DNA of 64,000 bases from Methylobacterium persicinum (GTDB taxonomy: Bacteria; Pseudomonadota; Alphaproteobacteria; Rhizobiales; Beijerinckiaceae): positions 99,873 to 163,872 of the forward strand of contig NZ_BPQX01000054.1 in assembly GCF_022179525.1 (NCBI RefSeq). The letters are read 5' to 3'. Position 1 is the stretch's first letter; the number at the start of each line of letters is the position of its first letter. This document shows, piece after piece, positions 50,690 to 58,287 of this stretch. The notes under the pieces were generated by a model. It saw only the letters and a program-made list of their open reading frames with translations. It had not been told where the DNA came from and searched no databases. A program made the position numbers and the translations under genes.

Positions 50690-51421
50690 TTGCCTTTGCC
50701 CAGAGCTGTGCTCGCCCTCGCCTTGCCGTTCGCGGCGCTTCCGGCCCTGCCGGCGGCGGCGATCGTGGGCGGCGGCGACGCGGAGCCGGCGGGGGCGGTG
50801 ATGGTGCTGAACTCGGCCGGCGGCGTGTGTACCGGTGTGGTGGTGGCACCGGACGCCGTGCTCACCGCCGGACATTGCGTCGCCGGGGCGAAAGCACTGC
50901 GGGTGCATTACCGGAGCACCGAGGGAGCCCCCGTTCTTGTCGACATCGCCGCCCGGACCGTGCATCCCGGCTACGATGCCGGCGCGGTGGCAGGCCGGCG
51001 ACGGTCCATCGACCTCGCCCTCCTGCGCACCGCCGAGCCCCTGCCGCCCCGCTTCGCCCCGGCCTCCCTGGGCACACAAGAGCCGCGGGCCGGCGAGACG
51101 CTGACGCTCGCGGGCTACGGCGCGGCCAAGCCCGGCGATCCCCGCTCCACTGGAACCTACCGCAGCGTGGCAGTCCCCGTGGTCGAGCCCTACGGCCCGA
51201 GCCGGATCCTGGTGTGGATGCAGGGCAGCCGGGGGACCGGCGCCTGCCAGGGCGATTCCGGCGGCCCGGTCGCCCCACCGGACGGAACGGTGCTCGCGGT
51301 CACCGCCTGGATCGGCGGCGGTTGCGGCGGGCTGACCCAGGCGATCCGTCTCGCGCCCCAGAGGGACTGGATCGATCGGACGCTCTCCGGCTGGGGCCTC
51401 GCGGCGCGCTGGCGCCCCTGA
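50690..51421 (+). CDS. Trypsin-like serine protease (S1 family)
   Basis: Secreted 243-residue protease. A signal peptide (about 1-24, ending LPAAA) leads straight to the mature-type N-terminus IVGGG. The triad is complete: His62 in LTAGHCV, Asp108 in SIDLALL, Ser190 in CQGDSGGP. TTG start at 50690 with a second TTG two codons later; neither has a strong ribosome-binding site. It is read opposite to the GTA genes and sits beside a second S1 protease, so the two may be an ancient duplication. Target unknown. Confidence 0.87.
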   Translation: MPLPRAVLALALPFAALPALPAAAIVGGGDAEPAGAVMVLNSAGGVCTGVVVAPDAVLTAGHCVAGAKALRVHYRSTEGAPVLVDIAARTVHPGYDAGAVAGRRRSIDLALLRTAEPLPPRFAPASLGTQEPRAGETLTLAGYGAAKPGDPRSTGTYRSVAVPVVEPYGPSRILVWMQGSRGTGACQGDSGGPVAPPDGTVLAVTAWIGGGCGGLTQAIRLAPQRDWIDRTLSGWGLAARWRP

Positions 51422-51438
51422 CCCGCCCGACCGGAAAG

Positions 51439-51459
51439 TCTTTTCTGCCGCAGAAAAGA
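51439..51459. terminator. AT-rich inverted repeat after first protease
   Basis: Perfect nine-base arms TCTTTTCTG and CAGAAAAGA around CCG, beginning 18 bases after the protease stop. No T-run follows, so it may be a weak terminator or an operator for the next gene. Confidence 0.45.
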
Positions 51460-51591
51460 TTGGTCCACCGCCCCATGCAGGGGGTGGCTTCACTATTCCG
51501 GAACTCCAGCTTGGCCGGCCGGTTTGTCTGATCTACTGTCGACCGGGCACAGCCTGCATCGCGTTGCCTTGGACAATTCCCGGAGTCACCG

Positions 51592-52485
51592 ATGCCTGCC
51601 CGATTTTCCCGCCCGACCGGCCTGCGCAGGAACGCTGCGCGTCTCGCGGCGGGGGTGGTGGCCTTCGCCGGATGCCTCATCGGTGCCGTTCCCGGCGCGC
51701 AGGCGGTCATCCAGGGCGAGGTTGCCCGTGATCCCAACGGTGCCCGCAGCTTCGTCGTGCGCGTCGAGAGCACCGACGGCGAGATCTGCTCCGGCACGCT
51801 GATCGCCCAGGACCTCGTCCTGACGGCGGCGCATTGCGTGATGCGGCCGGCGGGCTACCGGGTCGTGAGCGTCGACCGCGCCTTCCGGCAGCATCGCATC
51901 AACGTGATCGCCGCGACGATGCACCCCGATTTCGTCCCCGGCACGACGCCGGAGGACCAGCCGGGCGTGGACCTCGCCCTGCTCAAGCTCGCCCAGCCGG
52001 TGGGGGGCGACTACATGCCCCTCGACCCGCGCAGCGCCGGCTCGATCGGCACGGGCGACAGCGTCGAGATCGCCGGCTTCGGGGTGGTCGCCGAGAACCG
52101 CCGGGGCAGCGCCCGGGTGCTCCGTCAGGCGCCCCTCGTCTCGATCGGCTCGCTGCAGGTCGCCAACCGCGTAACCGTGGTGACCGACCGCCGCCGCCTC
52201 GCCGAGACGGCGGGGGCGGGCGCGTGCCTCGGCGATTCCGGCGGGCCGATCCTCACCGGCGGTCCCGGCGGCTACCGCATCGCCGGCGTCGTGAGCTGGT
52301 CGAGCGGCGCCCTGCAGCAGGGCGCCCGTCGCACGGCCTGCGGCGGCTTCACCGCGGTCACGCCCGTTGCGGAACATACCGGCTGGATCGCGTCGCGGGC
52401 CGCGGAGCTGGAGCAGGTGCAGGCTGGCGAGGAGATGCCGCGGCGGCATCGCGCCGATTGGATGGCCCGACCCGCCCGTCGCTGA
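51592..52485 (+). CDS. Trypsin-like serine protease (S1 family)
   Basis: Secreted 297-residue protease. A signal peptide with basic n-region and core AAGVVAFAGCLIGAVPGAQA precedes VIQGEV. The triad is His81 (LTAAHCV), Asp127 (GVDLALL) and Ser216 (CLGDSGGP). It is longer than its neighbour by an N-terminal extension and a C-terminal basic tail (RRHRADWMARPARR). Located 170 bases after the first protease on the same strand; not overlapping, so transcription may be separate. Confidence 0.88.
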   Translation: MPARFSRPTGLRRNAARLAAGVVAFAGCLIGAVPGAQAVIQGEVARDPNGARSFVVRVESTDGEICSGTLIAQDLVLTAAHCVMRPAGYRVVSVDRAFRQHRINVIAATMHPDFVPGTTPEDQPGVDLALLKLAQPVGGDYMPLDPRSAGSIGTGDSVEIAGFGVVAENRRGSARVLRQAPLVSIGSLQVANRVTVVTDRRRLAETAGAGACLGDSGGPILTGGPGGYRIAGVVSWSSGALQQGARRTACGGFTAVTPVAEHTGWIASRAAELEQVQAGEEMPRRHRADWMARPARR

Positions 52486-52563
52486 CGGCGCAGGCCGGAA
52501 CTTCGCACGCTTCCGGGGATTTCCGCCTCCATTCGAAGAAAGCCTCACGGAGATCTTGAGAGT

Positions 52564-53106
52564 ATGGCCATCACCGGCAAGAACGACGCCCCGCGTGCCC
52601 ATAAGACCCGCAACGAGACCGATTCCAACGCGAAGCGTGTCTCGATCCAGGCCCTGAACGCGCGCCTCGCCGACGGCATCGACCTCGCCCTAGCGATCAA
52701 GCAGGCCCATTGGAACCTGAAGGGCCCGCAATTCATCGGCGTCCACCTGATGCTCGACGGGTTCCGCAACGAGATCGATGCCCTGAACGACAAGGTCGCG
52801 GAGCGGGCGGTCCAGCTCGGCGGGACGGCCCTCGGGACGGCCCAGGTCGTGGCCGGCGAGACGAAGCTTCCGGCCTATCCGACCGGCATCTACGCCATCG
52901 CCGACCATATCGCCGCGCTGATCGACACCTACGCCGCCTACGCGAATGCGGTTCGCGAGAACATCGACGAGACCGACGAGGCCGGCGACGCCGACACCGC
53001 GGACCTGTTCACCGAAGTCTCCCGGGCCGTCGACAAGCAGTTGTGGTTCCTCGAGGCCCACGTTCAGGAGCCGACCGGCCAGATGCGCGACGGCAACGTC
53101 GGCTGA
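52564..53106 (+). CDS. dps: DNA protection during starvation protein (Dps)
   Basis: A 180-residue ferritin-like protein that forms dodecamers, oxidises and stores iron, and coats DNA in stress. The Dps signature is intact: LALAIKQAHWNLKGPQFIGV then HLMLDGFRNEIDALND, with inter-subunit ferroxidase residues His49, His61, Asp65 and nearby acids. The N-terminus (MAITGKNDAPRAHKTRNETD) is basic, as in DNA-binding Dps. It stands within the GTA region, convergent with the capsid gene, and is followed by two strong hairpins. Confidence 0.95.
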   Translation: MAITGKNDAPRAHKTRNETDSNAKRVSIQALNARLADGIDLALAIKQAHWNLKGPQFIGVHLMLDGFRNEIDALNDKVAERAVQLGGTALGTAQVVAGETKLPAYPTGIYAIADHIAALIDTYAAYANAVRENIDETDEAGDADTADLFTEVSRAVDKQLWFLEAHVQEPTGQMRDGNVG

Positions 53107-53122
53107 CCGCCGGGACAAACCT

Positions 53123-53138
53123 CCCCGCCAAGGCGGGG
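53123..53138. terminator. Hairpin downstream of dps
   Basis: CCCCGCC-AA-GGCGGGG, a seven-base GC stem starting 17 bases after the dps stop. No T-run. Probably acts with the next hairpin. Confidence 0.5.
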
Positions 53139-53144
53139 TAAGGG

Positions 53145-53170
53145 GCCGCGCCGTCCTTCGACGGCGCGGC
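53145..53170. terminator. Bidirectional terminator between dps and capsid genes
   Basis: Eleven-base perfect GC stem (GCCGCGCCGTC / GACGGCGCGGC) with a CTTC loop, between the convergent ends of dps and the capsid gene (stop at 53176). By symmetry it can stop transcription from both sides, which would isolate the capsid half of the GTA operon from g6-g15. Confidence 0.65.
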
Positions 53171-53175
53171 TCTGA

Positions 53176-54447
53176 TCAGGCGAACTTCAGGAGCTTGATC
53201 GCGTCGAAGTCCTGCACGCCGCCGCCGACGCGCTTGGTGGTGTAGAACAGCACGTAGGGCTTGGCGGAGTACGGGTCGCGCAGCACCCGCAGTCCGGTGC
53301 GGTCCACCACGAGGTAGCCCCGGCGGAAATCACCGAAGGCTACGGAGAGGCTGCCCGCGGCGATGTCGGGCATCGCCTCGGCCTCGCTCACCGGGAAGCC
53401 CATCAGGGTCGCGGCCCGTTCGGCGGAGAGCGGCGGCTGCCAGAGGTAGTTGCCCTCCGCATCCTTGAACTTGCGGATTGTGCTCTGGGTCCGCCGGTTC
53501 ATCACGAAGCGGGCGTTCTGCCGGTAGGGCGCGCGGAGCGCGTAGACGAGGTCGAACAGCACGTCGGCGGGGTTCGTGCCCGGGAAGGCCGCGGACGTCC
53601 CGGTGCCGACGCAACCAAGCTTACCCGGCGTCCAGGACGCGTTCGCCACCGTGTCGGAGGCGAGGAAACCCTTCGGCCGCCCGACGCCGTTGCCGGTCAC
53701 GAAGGCGATGCCCTCCTGCTCGGCGAAGGCCGTCTCGACCTCGGCCGCCAGCCACTCTTCGACGTTGACCACGGCGTCGTCGAGCAGGGTCTGGGTCGCG
53801 GCGGGCATGGCGTAGAGTTCCGCCGCCGGGAAGGCGAGCTGTGCGAGCGCGGGTGCATCGGTCGAAGGCCGCGCCGTCGCCTCGGTCACCCAGCCCGTCA
53901 CGGGAGCCCCCGTGGAGACCGCCCGCTTGTACTGGCCGCCGGAGATCTGCTGCACGCTGGAGATTGCCCGGATCGGCGAGAGCGCCGCGAGGCGCGTCAG
54001 CACAGTGCGTTCCAGGGTATCGGGCACGAGGTAGCCGCCATCCGGCCCCGACCCCGCGGACATGGCCTTGGCCTCGAGACGCTTCAGGCCGCCGCTCTCG
54101 CCGGCCCGGACGTAGAGGTCGAAGGCAGCCTTGTGCTCCTGCGCGACACCATCGTGCCGGCCCTGCGGCTCGGCCAGGGCCGGGCGGGCACGCTCCAGGC
54201 CGATCCGGTCGAGGCGGGTGCGGGCGGCATCGAGGGCCGCGTCGATGCGGGCGAGCTTCTCCTCGGTCACCACGTCGGCGCCGAGGCGGCCCTCGATCTG
54301 GCGCAGGCGGTCGTCGTTGGTCTCCTTGAATGCCTCGAAAGCGGCGGTGAAATCATCGACGGCGGAGCGGATGGGGCCGGGCTCGGCGGCCTTGTTCTCG
54401 AGCGGCGGGAGGATGGCCTTGGTCTCGATGGCGGCGTGACGCGTCAT
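53176..54447 (-). CDS. GTA major capsid protein (g5, HK97 fold)
   Basis: A 423-residue HK97-type capsid precursor. An N-terminal coiled-coil scaffold (about 25-110: FTAAFEAFKETNDDRLRQIE) is removed by the protease. The capsid fold follows: GGYLVPDTLERTVLTRLAAL, PAATQTLLDDAVVNVEEWLA, AFVTGNGVGRPKGFL-like FVTGNGVGRPKGFL, NARFVMNRRTQSTIRKFKD, and the P-domain end GGGVQDFDAIKLLKFA. Full length and intact, which argues for a functional particle. Confidence 0.94.
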   Translation of the reverse strand: MTRHAAIETKAILPPLENKAAEPGPIRSAVDDFTAAFEAFKETNDDRLRQIEGRLGADVVTEEKLARIDAALDAARTRLDRIGLERARPALAEPQGRHDGVAQEHKAAFDLYVRAGESGGLKRLEAKAMSAGSGPDGGYLVPDTLERTVLTRLAALSPIRAISSVQQISGGQYKRAVSTGAPVTGWVTEATARPSTDAPALAQLAFPAAELYAMPAATQTLLDDAVVNVEEWLAAEVETAFAEQEGIAFVTGNGVGRPKGFLASDTVANASWTPGKLGCVGTGTSAAFPGTNPADVLFDLVYALRAPYRQNARFVMNRRTQSTIRKFKDAEGNYLWQPPLSAERAATLMGFPVSEAEAMPDIAAGSLSVAFGDFRRGYLVVDRTGLRVLRDPYSAKPYVLFYTTKRVGGGVQDFDAIKLLKFA

Positions 54448-54486
54448 GACGGTACCTCGTCTCGGGTGAAGACTGGACAGGGGGAT

Positions 54487-54957
54487 TCAGGCGGCGCGGC
54501 GCCGCGCCGGGGCGATCCGGCGGGCAAGGCCGCGGATCGCCTCGGGGGTGGGGCTCGGGCTCGCCCGCGCCCCCGGCTGCAGGGGGAACGTCACGATGGA
54601 GATCTCCCAGAGGTCGATCCCCTGCAGCCGGCGGGAGCCATCGGCGCCGGGACGGGCGCTGAGGGTCCGGAAACCGATGGAGAGCCCGTCGAGAGCTCCT
54701 TCGCACATCAGCGCGGCGATCTCCCGGCCGCGCTGCACGTCGAGATTGAGCTGACCCTCCGCGTAGAGGCCGCGGGCGTCTTCCCGGAGGGAGAGCCACC
54801 TTCCGACGGGCTCGGCGGGATCGTGCTGGAACAGCATGCGCACGCCGGCCGCTCCGCGCCTGGCGAGGGTGCCGGCGAAGGCGCCGGGCAGGACCACGTC
54901 GCGGCCGAGATCGGGCACGCCGAACACGCTGGCATAGCCGGTGATGAGGCCATCCAT
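54487..54957 (-). CDS. GTA prohead protease (g4, HK97 family)
   Basis: A 156-residue serine protease maturing the capsid. MDGLITGYASVFGVPDLGRD, then the catalytic-type His in MLFQHDPAEPVGRW and Ser in LDGLSIGFRTLSA, followed by LWEISIVTFPLQPGA. Lies 39 bases before the capsid gene. No g3.5 equivalent fits in the 82-base gap to the portal gene. Confidence 0.92.
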   Translation of the reverse strand: MDGLITGYASVFGVPDLGRDVVLPGAFAGTLARRGAAGVRMLFQHDPAEPVGRWLSLREDARGLYAEGQLNLDVQRGREIAALMCEGALDGLSIGFRTLSARPGADGSRRLQGIDLWEISIVTFPLQPGARASPSPTPEAIRGLARRIAPARRRAA

Positions 54958-55039
54958 GGAACACGTCCTTGTTGTGGGGATCGGCTACGGGTCCGCGCCG
55001 GGGCGGCGCTGCTCCGGAATACGCAGCGGAAACGGCGCC

Positions 55040-56215
55040 CTAAACCGGCGAGGACGGGTCCGGGTCGGGGTGGTCGGGCAAATAGCCCACCGCCTCGCGC
55101 TTCTCGTCCCGGCTGAGGAAGTCGGCGGCCTGGACCCGCCGCCAGAGGGATTCCCGCTCCGAGGCCAGGGCTTCGATGCGGTCGAGGTCCGGCTCGAGTT
55201 CGACGGTGCCGAAAGCCGGTTCCAGCCAGTTCGCGATCGCCTGGGCCGTGCGGCGGGCCAGGGGGATCAGGGTTTGCCGGTAGAGGGCACGGTTGGCTTC
55301 CGCGTAGTTGGCGTGGGTGCTGTCGCCCGGCAGGCCGAGGAGCAGGGGCGGTACCCCGAAGGCCAGGGCGATCTCCCGGGCCGCCGCATTCTTGGCCTCG
55401 ACGAAGTCCATGTCCCGGGGCGACAGGGCGAGGGGTTTCCAGTCGAGCCCCCCTTCGAGCAGAAGGGGCCGCCCGGCATTGCCGGCGCCCTGGTAGTTCG
55501 CCTCCAGCTCGCCCTTCAGCCGGTCGAACTGTGCCTCCGACAGCGAAGCGCCGGCGAAGACGAGGGCGCCCGAGGGCCGCGCGGCGTTGTCGAGCAGCGC
55601 CTTGTTCCAGGCTCCGGCGGCGTTGTGGATGTCGAGGGCCGCGGCGGCGGCCTCGATCGGGGCCAGGCCGCGATGGTCGTCGCCGGGATGGAACAGGGTC
55701 AGCGCCAGGATCGGCGAGACCGCGCCCTCGGACAGGTCGAACCGGCGGCTGCGCCCCCCCACAGTGTAGACGTAGGCGGCGGGCCAGCCGTCCGCCCCGG
55801 TCAGGACCTGCACCCGCTCCGGACGCAGGGTCTGGAGGCCGACGACCCGGCCCTCGATGCTGACCGCTTCCAGATAGGCCGTCCCGGCGAGCATCAGGTC
55901 GGCATAGAGGGTTTCGAGAAGCTGGGTTCCGGTCTCCCGGAGGTTCGGCCGGGCGAGGAGGCTCAGGAGATCCTGCCCTTCGCCCGAGACCGGTGTCAGG
56001 GGCAGGCTCGCCGCCGATTCCGCCACGAGCCTCACCGCCCGGTAGACCACAGGATTGCGCTGGTAGCCGACGCGGGCGAGGGAAGTGGGGTCCCGGGCCG
56101 TCCATGTCGGGCTGCAATCGGCGTAGAGCGCGAAACCCGGCCCCACCGCCTTGGTACCGAGGGGCGGGCGCGGACGTCCGGCGGCCCGGACGAGCCTGTC
56201 GAGAAGCTTGGGCAT
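55040..56215 (-). CDS. GTA portal protein (g3, HK97 family)
   Basis: A 391-residue portal: YQRNPVVYRAVRLVAESAAS, LYADLMLAGTAYLEAVSIEG, then LARPNLRETG, FAGASLSEAQFDRLKGELEA and FGVPPLLLGLPGDSTHANYA, all typical of HK97 portals. ATG 56215 (MPKLLDRLVRAAGR) is chosen by family length; longer frames run into a region with a terminator and palindrome. Upstream, 356 bases and a plus-strand gene separate it from the large terminase. Confidence 0.93.
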   Translation of the reverse strand: MPKLLDRLVRAAGRPRPPLGTKAVGPGFALYADCSPTWTARDPTSLARVGYQRNPVVYRAVRLVAESAASLPLTPVSGEGQDLLSLLARPNLRETGTQLLETLYADLMLAGTAYLEAVSIEGRVVGLQTLRPERVQVLTGADGWPAAYVYTVGGRSRRFDLSEGAVSPILALTLFHPGDDHRGLAPIEAAAAALDIHNAAGAWNKALLDNAARPSGALVFAGASLSEAQFDRLKGELEANYQGAGNAGRPLLLEGGLDWKPLALSPRDMDFVEAKNAAAREIALAFGVPPLLLGLPGDSTHANYAEANRALYRQTLIPLARRTAQAIANWLEPAFGTVELEPDLDRIEALASERESLWRRVQAADFLSRDEKREAVGYLPDHPDPDPSSPV

Positions 56216-56346
56216 GGGCTTGCCTGTGTGGGCTGAGGAAAAGGCAGCGGAGGCGGGCGGGGCCCGCGGCCCGGACCCGCGCGAAACATTGTCGCAACCG
56301 GAGGTGGGCGTGTTGTATTCGCTACAGCCGGCGAACCGGGGATCAT

Positions 56347-56359
56347 GTATTCGGAATAC
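56347..56359. promoter_or_regulatory. Palindrome GTATTCGGAATAC
   Basis: Symmetric about the central G, with six-base arms. It differs by one base from the site at 24250-24262 upstream of the OFA transporter. A further half-site (GTATTCG) lies 32 bases to the left, at 56315. It could be the operator of a shared regulator. Confidence 0.4.
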
Positions 56360-56390
56360 GGTTCGTTTCAGAGACCACGGACCGCCTGAC

Positions 56391-56420
56391 GGCGTGCCCC
56401 CACCAGGGCACGCCCTTTTT
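56391..56420 (+). terminator. Orphan intrinsic terminator (plus strand)
   Basis: Nine-base stem GGCGTGCCC / GGGCACGCC with a six-base loop, followed by CTTTTT. It terminates rightward transcription, yet no ORF lies upstream on the plus strand for about 3 kb, so it either ends a small RNA or is a relic. Confidence 0.75.
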
Positions 56421-56571
56421 GTTGCCGCCTTCGCAGGCAGATCGACGGCGAAGGCACGCTGATCTTTGACGAATCTTTGGGGCGGCCGGCTTTTTCGAAG
56501 CAGGCCGGGCGAACTTCCTGGGACCGTGGAACGTTGCCGCGCCACATCCGTCGCTCAGAGGATTCGCTTTC

Positions 56572-56841
56572 ATGCTCGTTCGTCACATCGTCGTGTCCGG
56601 TTCCATCCTCCTCGGCCTGTCGGGCGCCGCCCTCGCGCAGACCTCGCCGGTCGCGCCCGGTGCACGCTCGCCGTCGGCCCCCATCGTGGCGCCGCAGTCC
56701 GGCTCGACGGGCGCGCCGAACGCCACCACGATCTCGCCCAACGGCAACCCGGCCGACACGATCACCACGAATTCGTCCGCCGGCGGCAATGCCGGCCAGC
56801 CCTCGCGGGCCATCCCGCAGGGCGGAGGCAGCAACAAGTAA
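56572..56841 (+). CDS. Small secreted Ser/Pro/Gly-rich protein
   Basis: An 89-residue protein with a signal peptide (core HIVVSGSILLGLSGAALAQ, cleavage after ALA) and a mature part of about 66 residues rich in Ser, Pro, Gly, Asn and Thr (NATTISPNGNPADTITTNSS). No cysteines or domain. It is on the plus strand, inside the GTA cluster between large terminase and portal. No known family recognised. Confidence 0.65.
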   Translation: MLVRHIVVSGSILLGLSGAALAQTSPVAPGARSPSAPIVAPQSGSTGAPNATTISPNGNPADTITTNSSAGGNAGQPSRAIPQGGGSNK

Positions 56842-56934
56842 GCAGGATGTCGCCCGGCGGGCCGTTCCCGCCGGGCTCTCGACGAGGCCGCCCTCGGCCC
56901 AGCCGATCCCTCACCGCGCCATCCGTTCGGATAG

Positions 56935-58287
56935 CTAGAGCCGGCGGATGCGCGGCGCGGCCTGCTCGTCCAGCATCAGAGCCGTGAGGGCCCAGACCAG
57001 GGCATCGAGCCGGTCGGGCGAGGCGCCGCTCGACAGGCCGTCCTGTCCGAAATCGCACATCTCATCCTCCAGGGCCGGCAACGGCCCGACATGGTGGACG
57101 AGGCCGCGGGCGTAGAGCAACGAGACCGGCTCCGCCCGCAGGTACTTGCCCCGGTGCGCCCGCACGGAGACCACCGGCACGCCCGGATCGCATTGGGCGA
57201 GGACGGCCGTGGCCATCTCGCCCCCCTGGTTGACCTCCACCACGAGGGCATCGGCTTGCAACCGGTGGTACAGGGCGAGGGCCGACGCCGCCCAGGCCTG
57301 GGGCGTCGCTCGGGCGAGGCTCCCATCGGCCAGCACATAGGCTCGCTCTCCCTGGCGCCCCACGGCGACGATCCCGCACGAATCCGAGCGCGCGCCCGAA
57401 CTCGCCGGGGGATCCACCGCGACGACGATCCGCGACAGGTCCGGCGCGGACGCGACCCGGGCCGCCTCGATCGCGTCGCGGGCCCAGAGGGCGTCGGACC
57501 GGTCAGTGATGAGTTCGCCGTCGAGCTCCTGGCGGCCGAGCCGGGTGCCGGCATAGCGGCCCACCACCGCCGACAGGAAATCCGGGGCGAGGTTCGCCGC
57601 ATTGTCGTTGGTGCGGGCGCGGGTGACGACGGTCCGGGCGTCCGACAGCAGCCGGCGGATCAGCGGGATCGGCCGGGGCGTGGTGGTCACGAGGCTCCGC
57701 GGCCGCGTGCCGAGGCGCAGGCCGAACTGCAGCATGTCGAATGCGGTCTCCGCGTCACGCCACTTGGCGATCTCGTCGCACCAGGCTGCGCCGAATTGCG
57801 GTCCGCGCAGGGAATCCGCCTCCTCCGCGGAGAAGGCCTGCGCCACCGCCCCGTTCTCCCACACGAGGCGACGCCGGCTCGGCAGCCATGTGGGCCGCTT
57901 CCGGTGGGGCCGGGGCAGGTTGAGCAGCCCCGATTCCCCTTCGATCATCACGTCGCGGACGTCGTGGAAGGTCTCGCCCACCAGGGCGATACGGCCCACC
58001 GCCTCGGCCGTGAAGGCCGAATCCCCGCGCGCGAGGGCATCGACCCATTCGGCGCCGGCCCTCGTCTTGCCGCAGCCGCGACCGCCGATCACCGCCCAGG
58101 TGGTCCAGTCCCCCTCGGGCGGTAGCTGGTCCGCCCGCGCCTTATGCAGCCAATCCCCATCGAGGCCACGCACGAGGCCCGGGGGCAGGTCAGCCAGGAA
58201 CTCGGCCAGCCGCCCCGCCCGCGTCAAAGCGATCAAAGCGTCGCGCGATCTCCGCCCGGACCCTCTCCAGGTCGGCATCGACGGCAT
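56935..58287 (-). CDS. GTA large terminase (g2)
   Basis: ATP-driven DNA packaging motor with nuclease, about 450 residues. Walker A GGRGCGKTRAGAEW, the Walker B region GPQFGAAWCDEIAKW, motif LVTTTPRPIPLIRRLL, and RNase-H-like nuclease residues in IVVAVDPPAS, LVVEVNQGGEM and DRLDALVWALTAL. The start is uncertain: ATG 58287, ATG 58278 or TTG 58236 are possible; all overlap the small terminase gene. Intact motifs suggest an active packaging enzyme; GTA terminases cut without strong sequence specificity. Confidence 0.9.
   Translation of the reverse strand: MPSMPTWRGSGRRSRDALIALTRAGRLAEFLADLPPGLVRGLDGDWLHKARADQLPPEGDWTTWAVIGGRGCGKTRAGAEWVDALARGDSAFTAEAVGRIALVGETFHDVRDVMIEGESGLLNLPRPHRKRPTWLPSRRRLVWENGAVAQAFSAEEADSLRGPQFGAAWCDEIAKWRDAETAFDMLQFGLRLGTRPRSLVTTTPRPIPLIRRLLSDARTVVTRARTNDNAANLAPDFLSAVVGRYAGTRLGRQELDGELITDRSDALWARDAIEAARVASAPDLSRIVVAVDPPASSGARSDSCGIVAVGRQGERAYVLADGSLARATPQAWAASALALYHRLQADALVVEVNQGGEMATAVLAQCDPGVPVVSVRAHRGKYLRAEPVSLLYARGLVHHVGPLPALEDEMCDFGQDGLSSGASPDRLDALVWALTALMLDEQAAPRIRRL

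Larger units (their letters stand above)
56216..56571. other. 356-base non-coding region between g3 and the small secreted protein gene
   Basis: It contains the promoter area for g3 (minus) and for the small secreted protein (plus), a perfect 13-base palindrome at 56347 and an intrinsic terminator at 56391-56420 that no annotated gene precedes. No credible ORF. A short untranslated RNA ending at the terminator is possible. Confidence 0.55.

Noticed and set aside
54958-55039. Possible g3.5 gene between portal and prohead protease
   Set aside because: The 82-base gap is too short and has no coding signal in either frame.
56316-56421. tRNA-like fragment before the orphan terminator
   Set aside because: No acceptor stem, D-arm or TTCRANY loop could be assembled; the only stable fold is the terminator stem.
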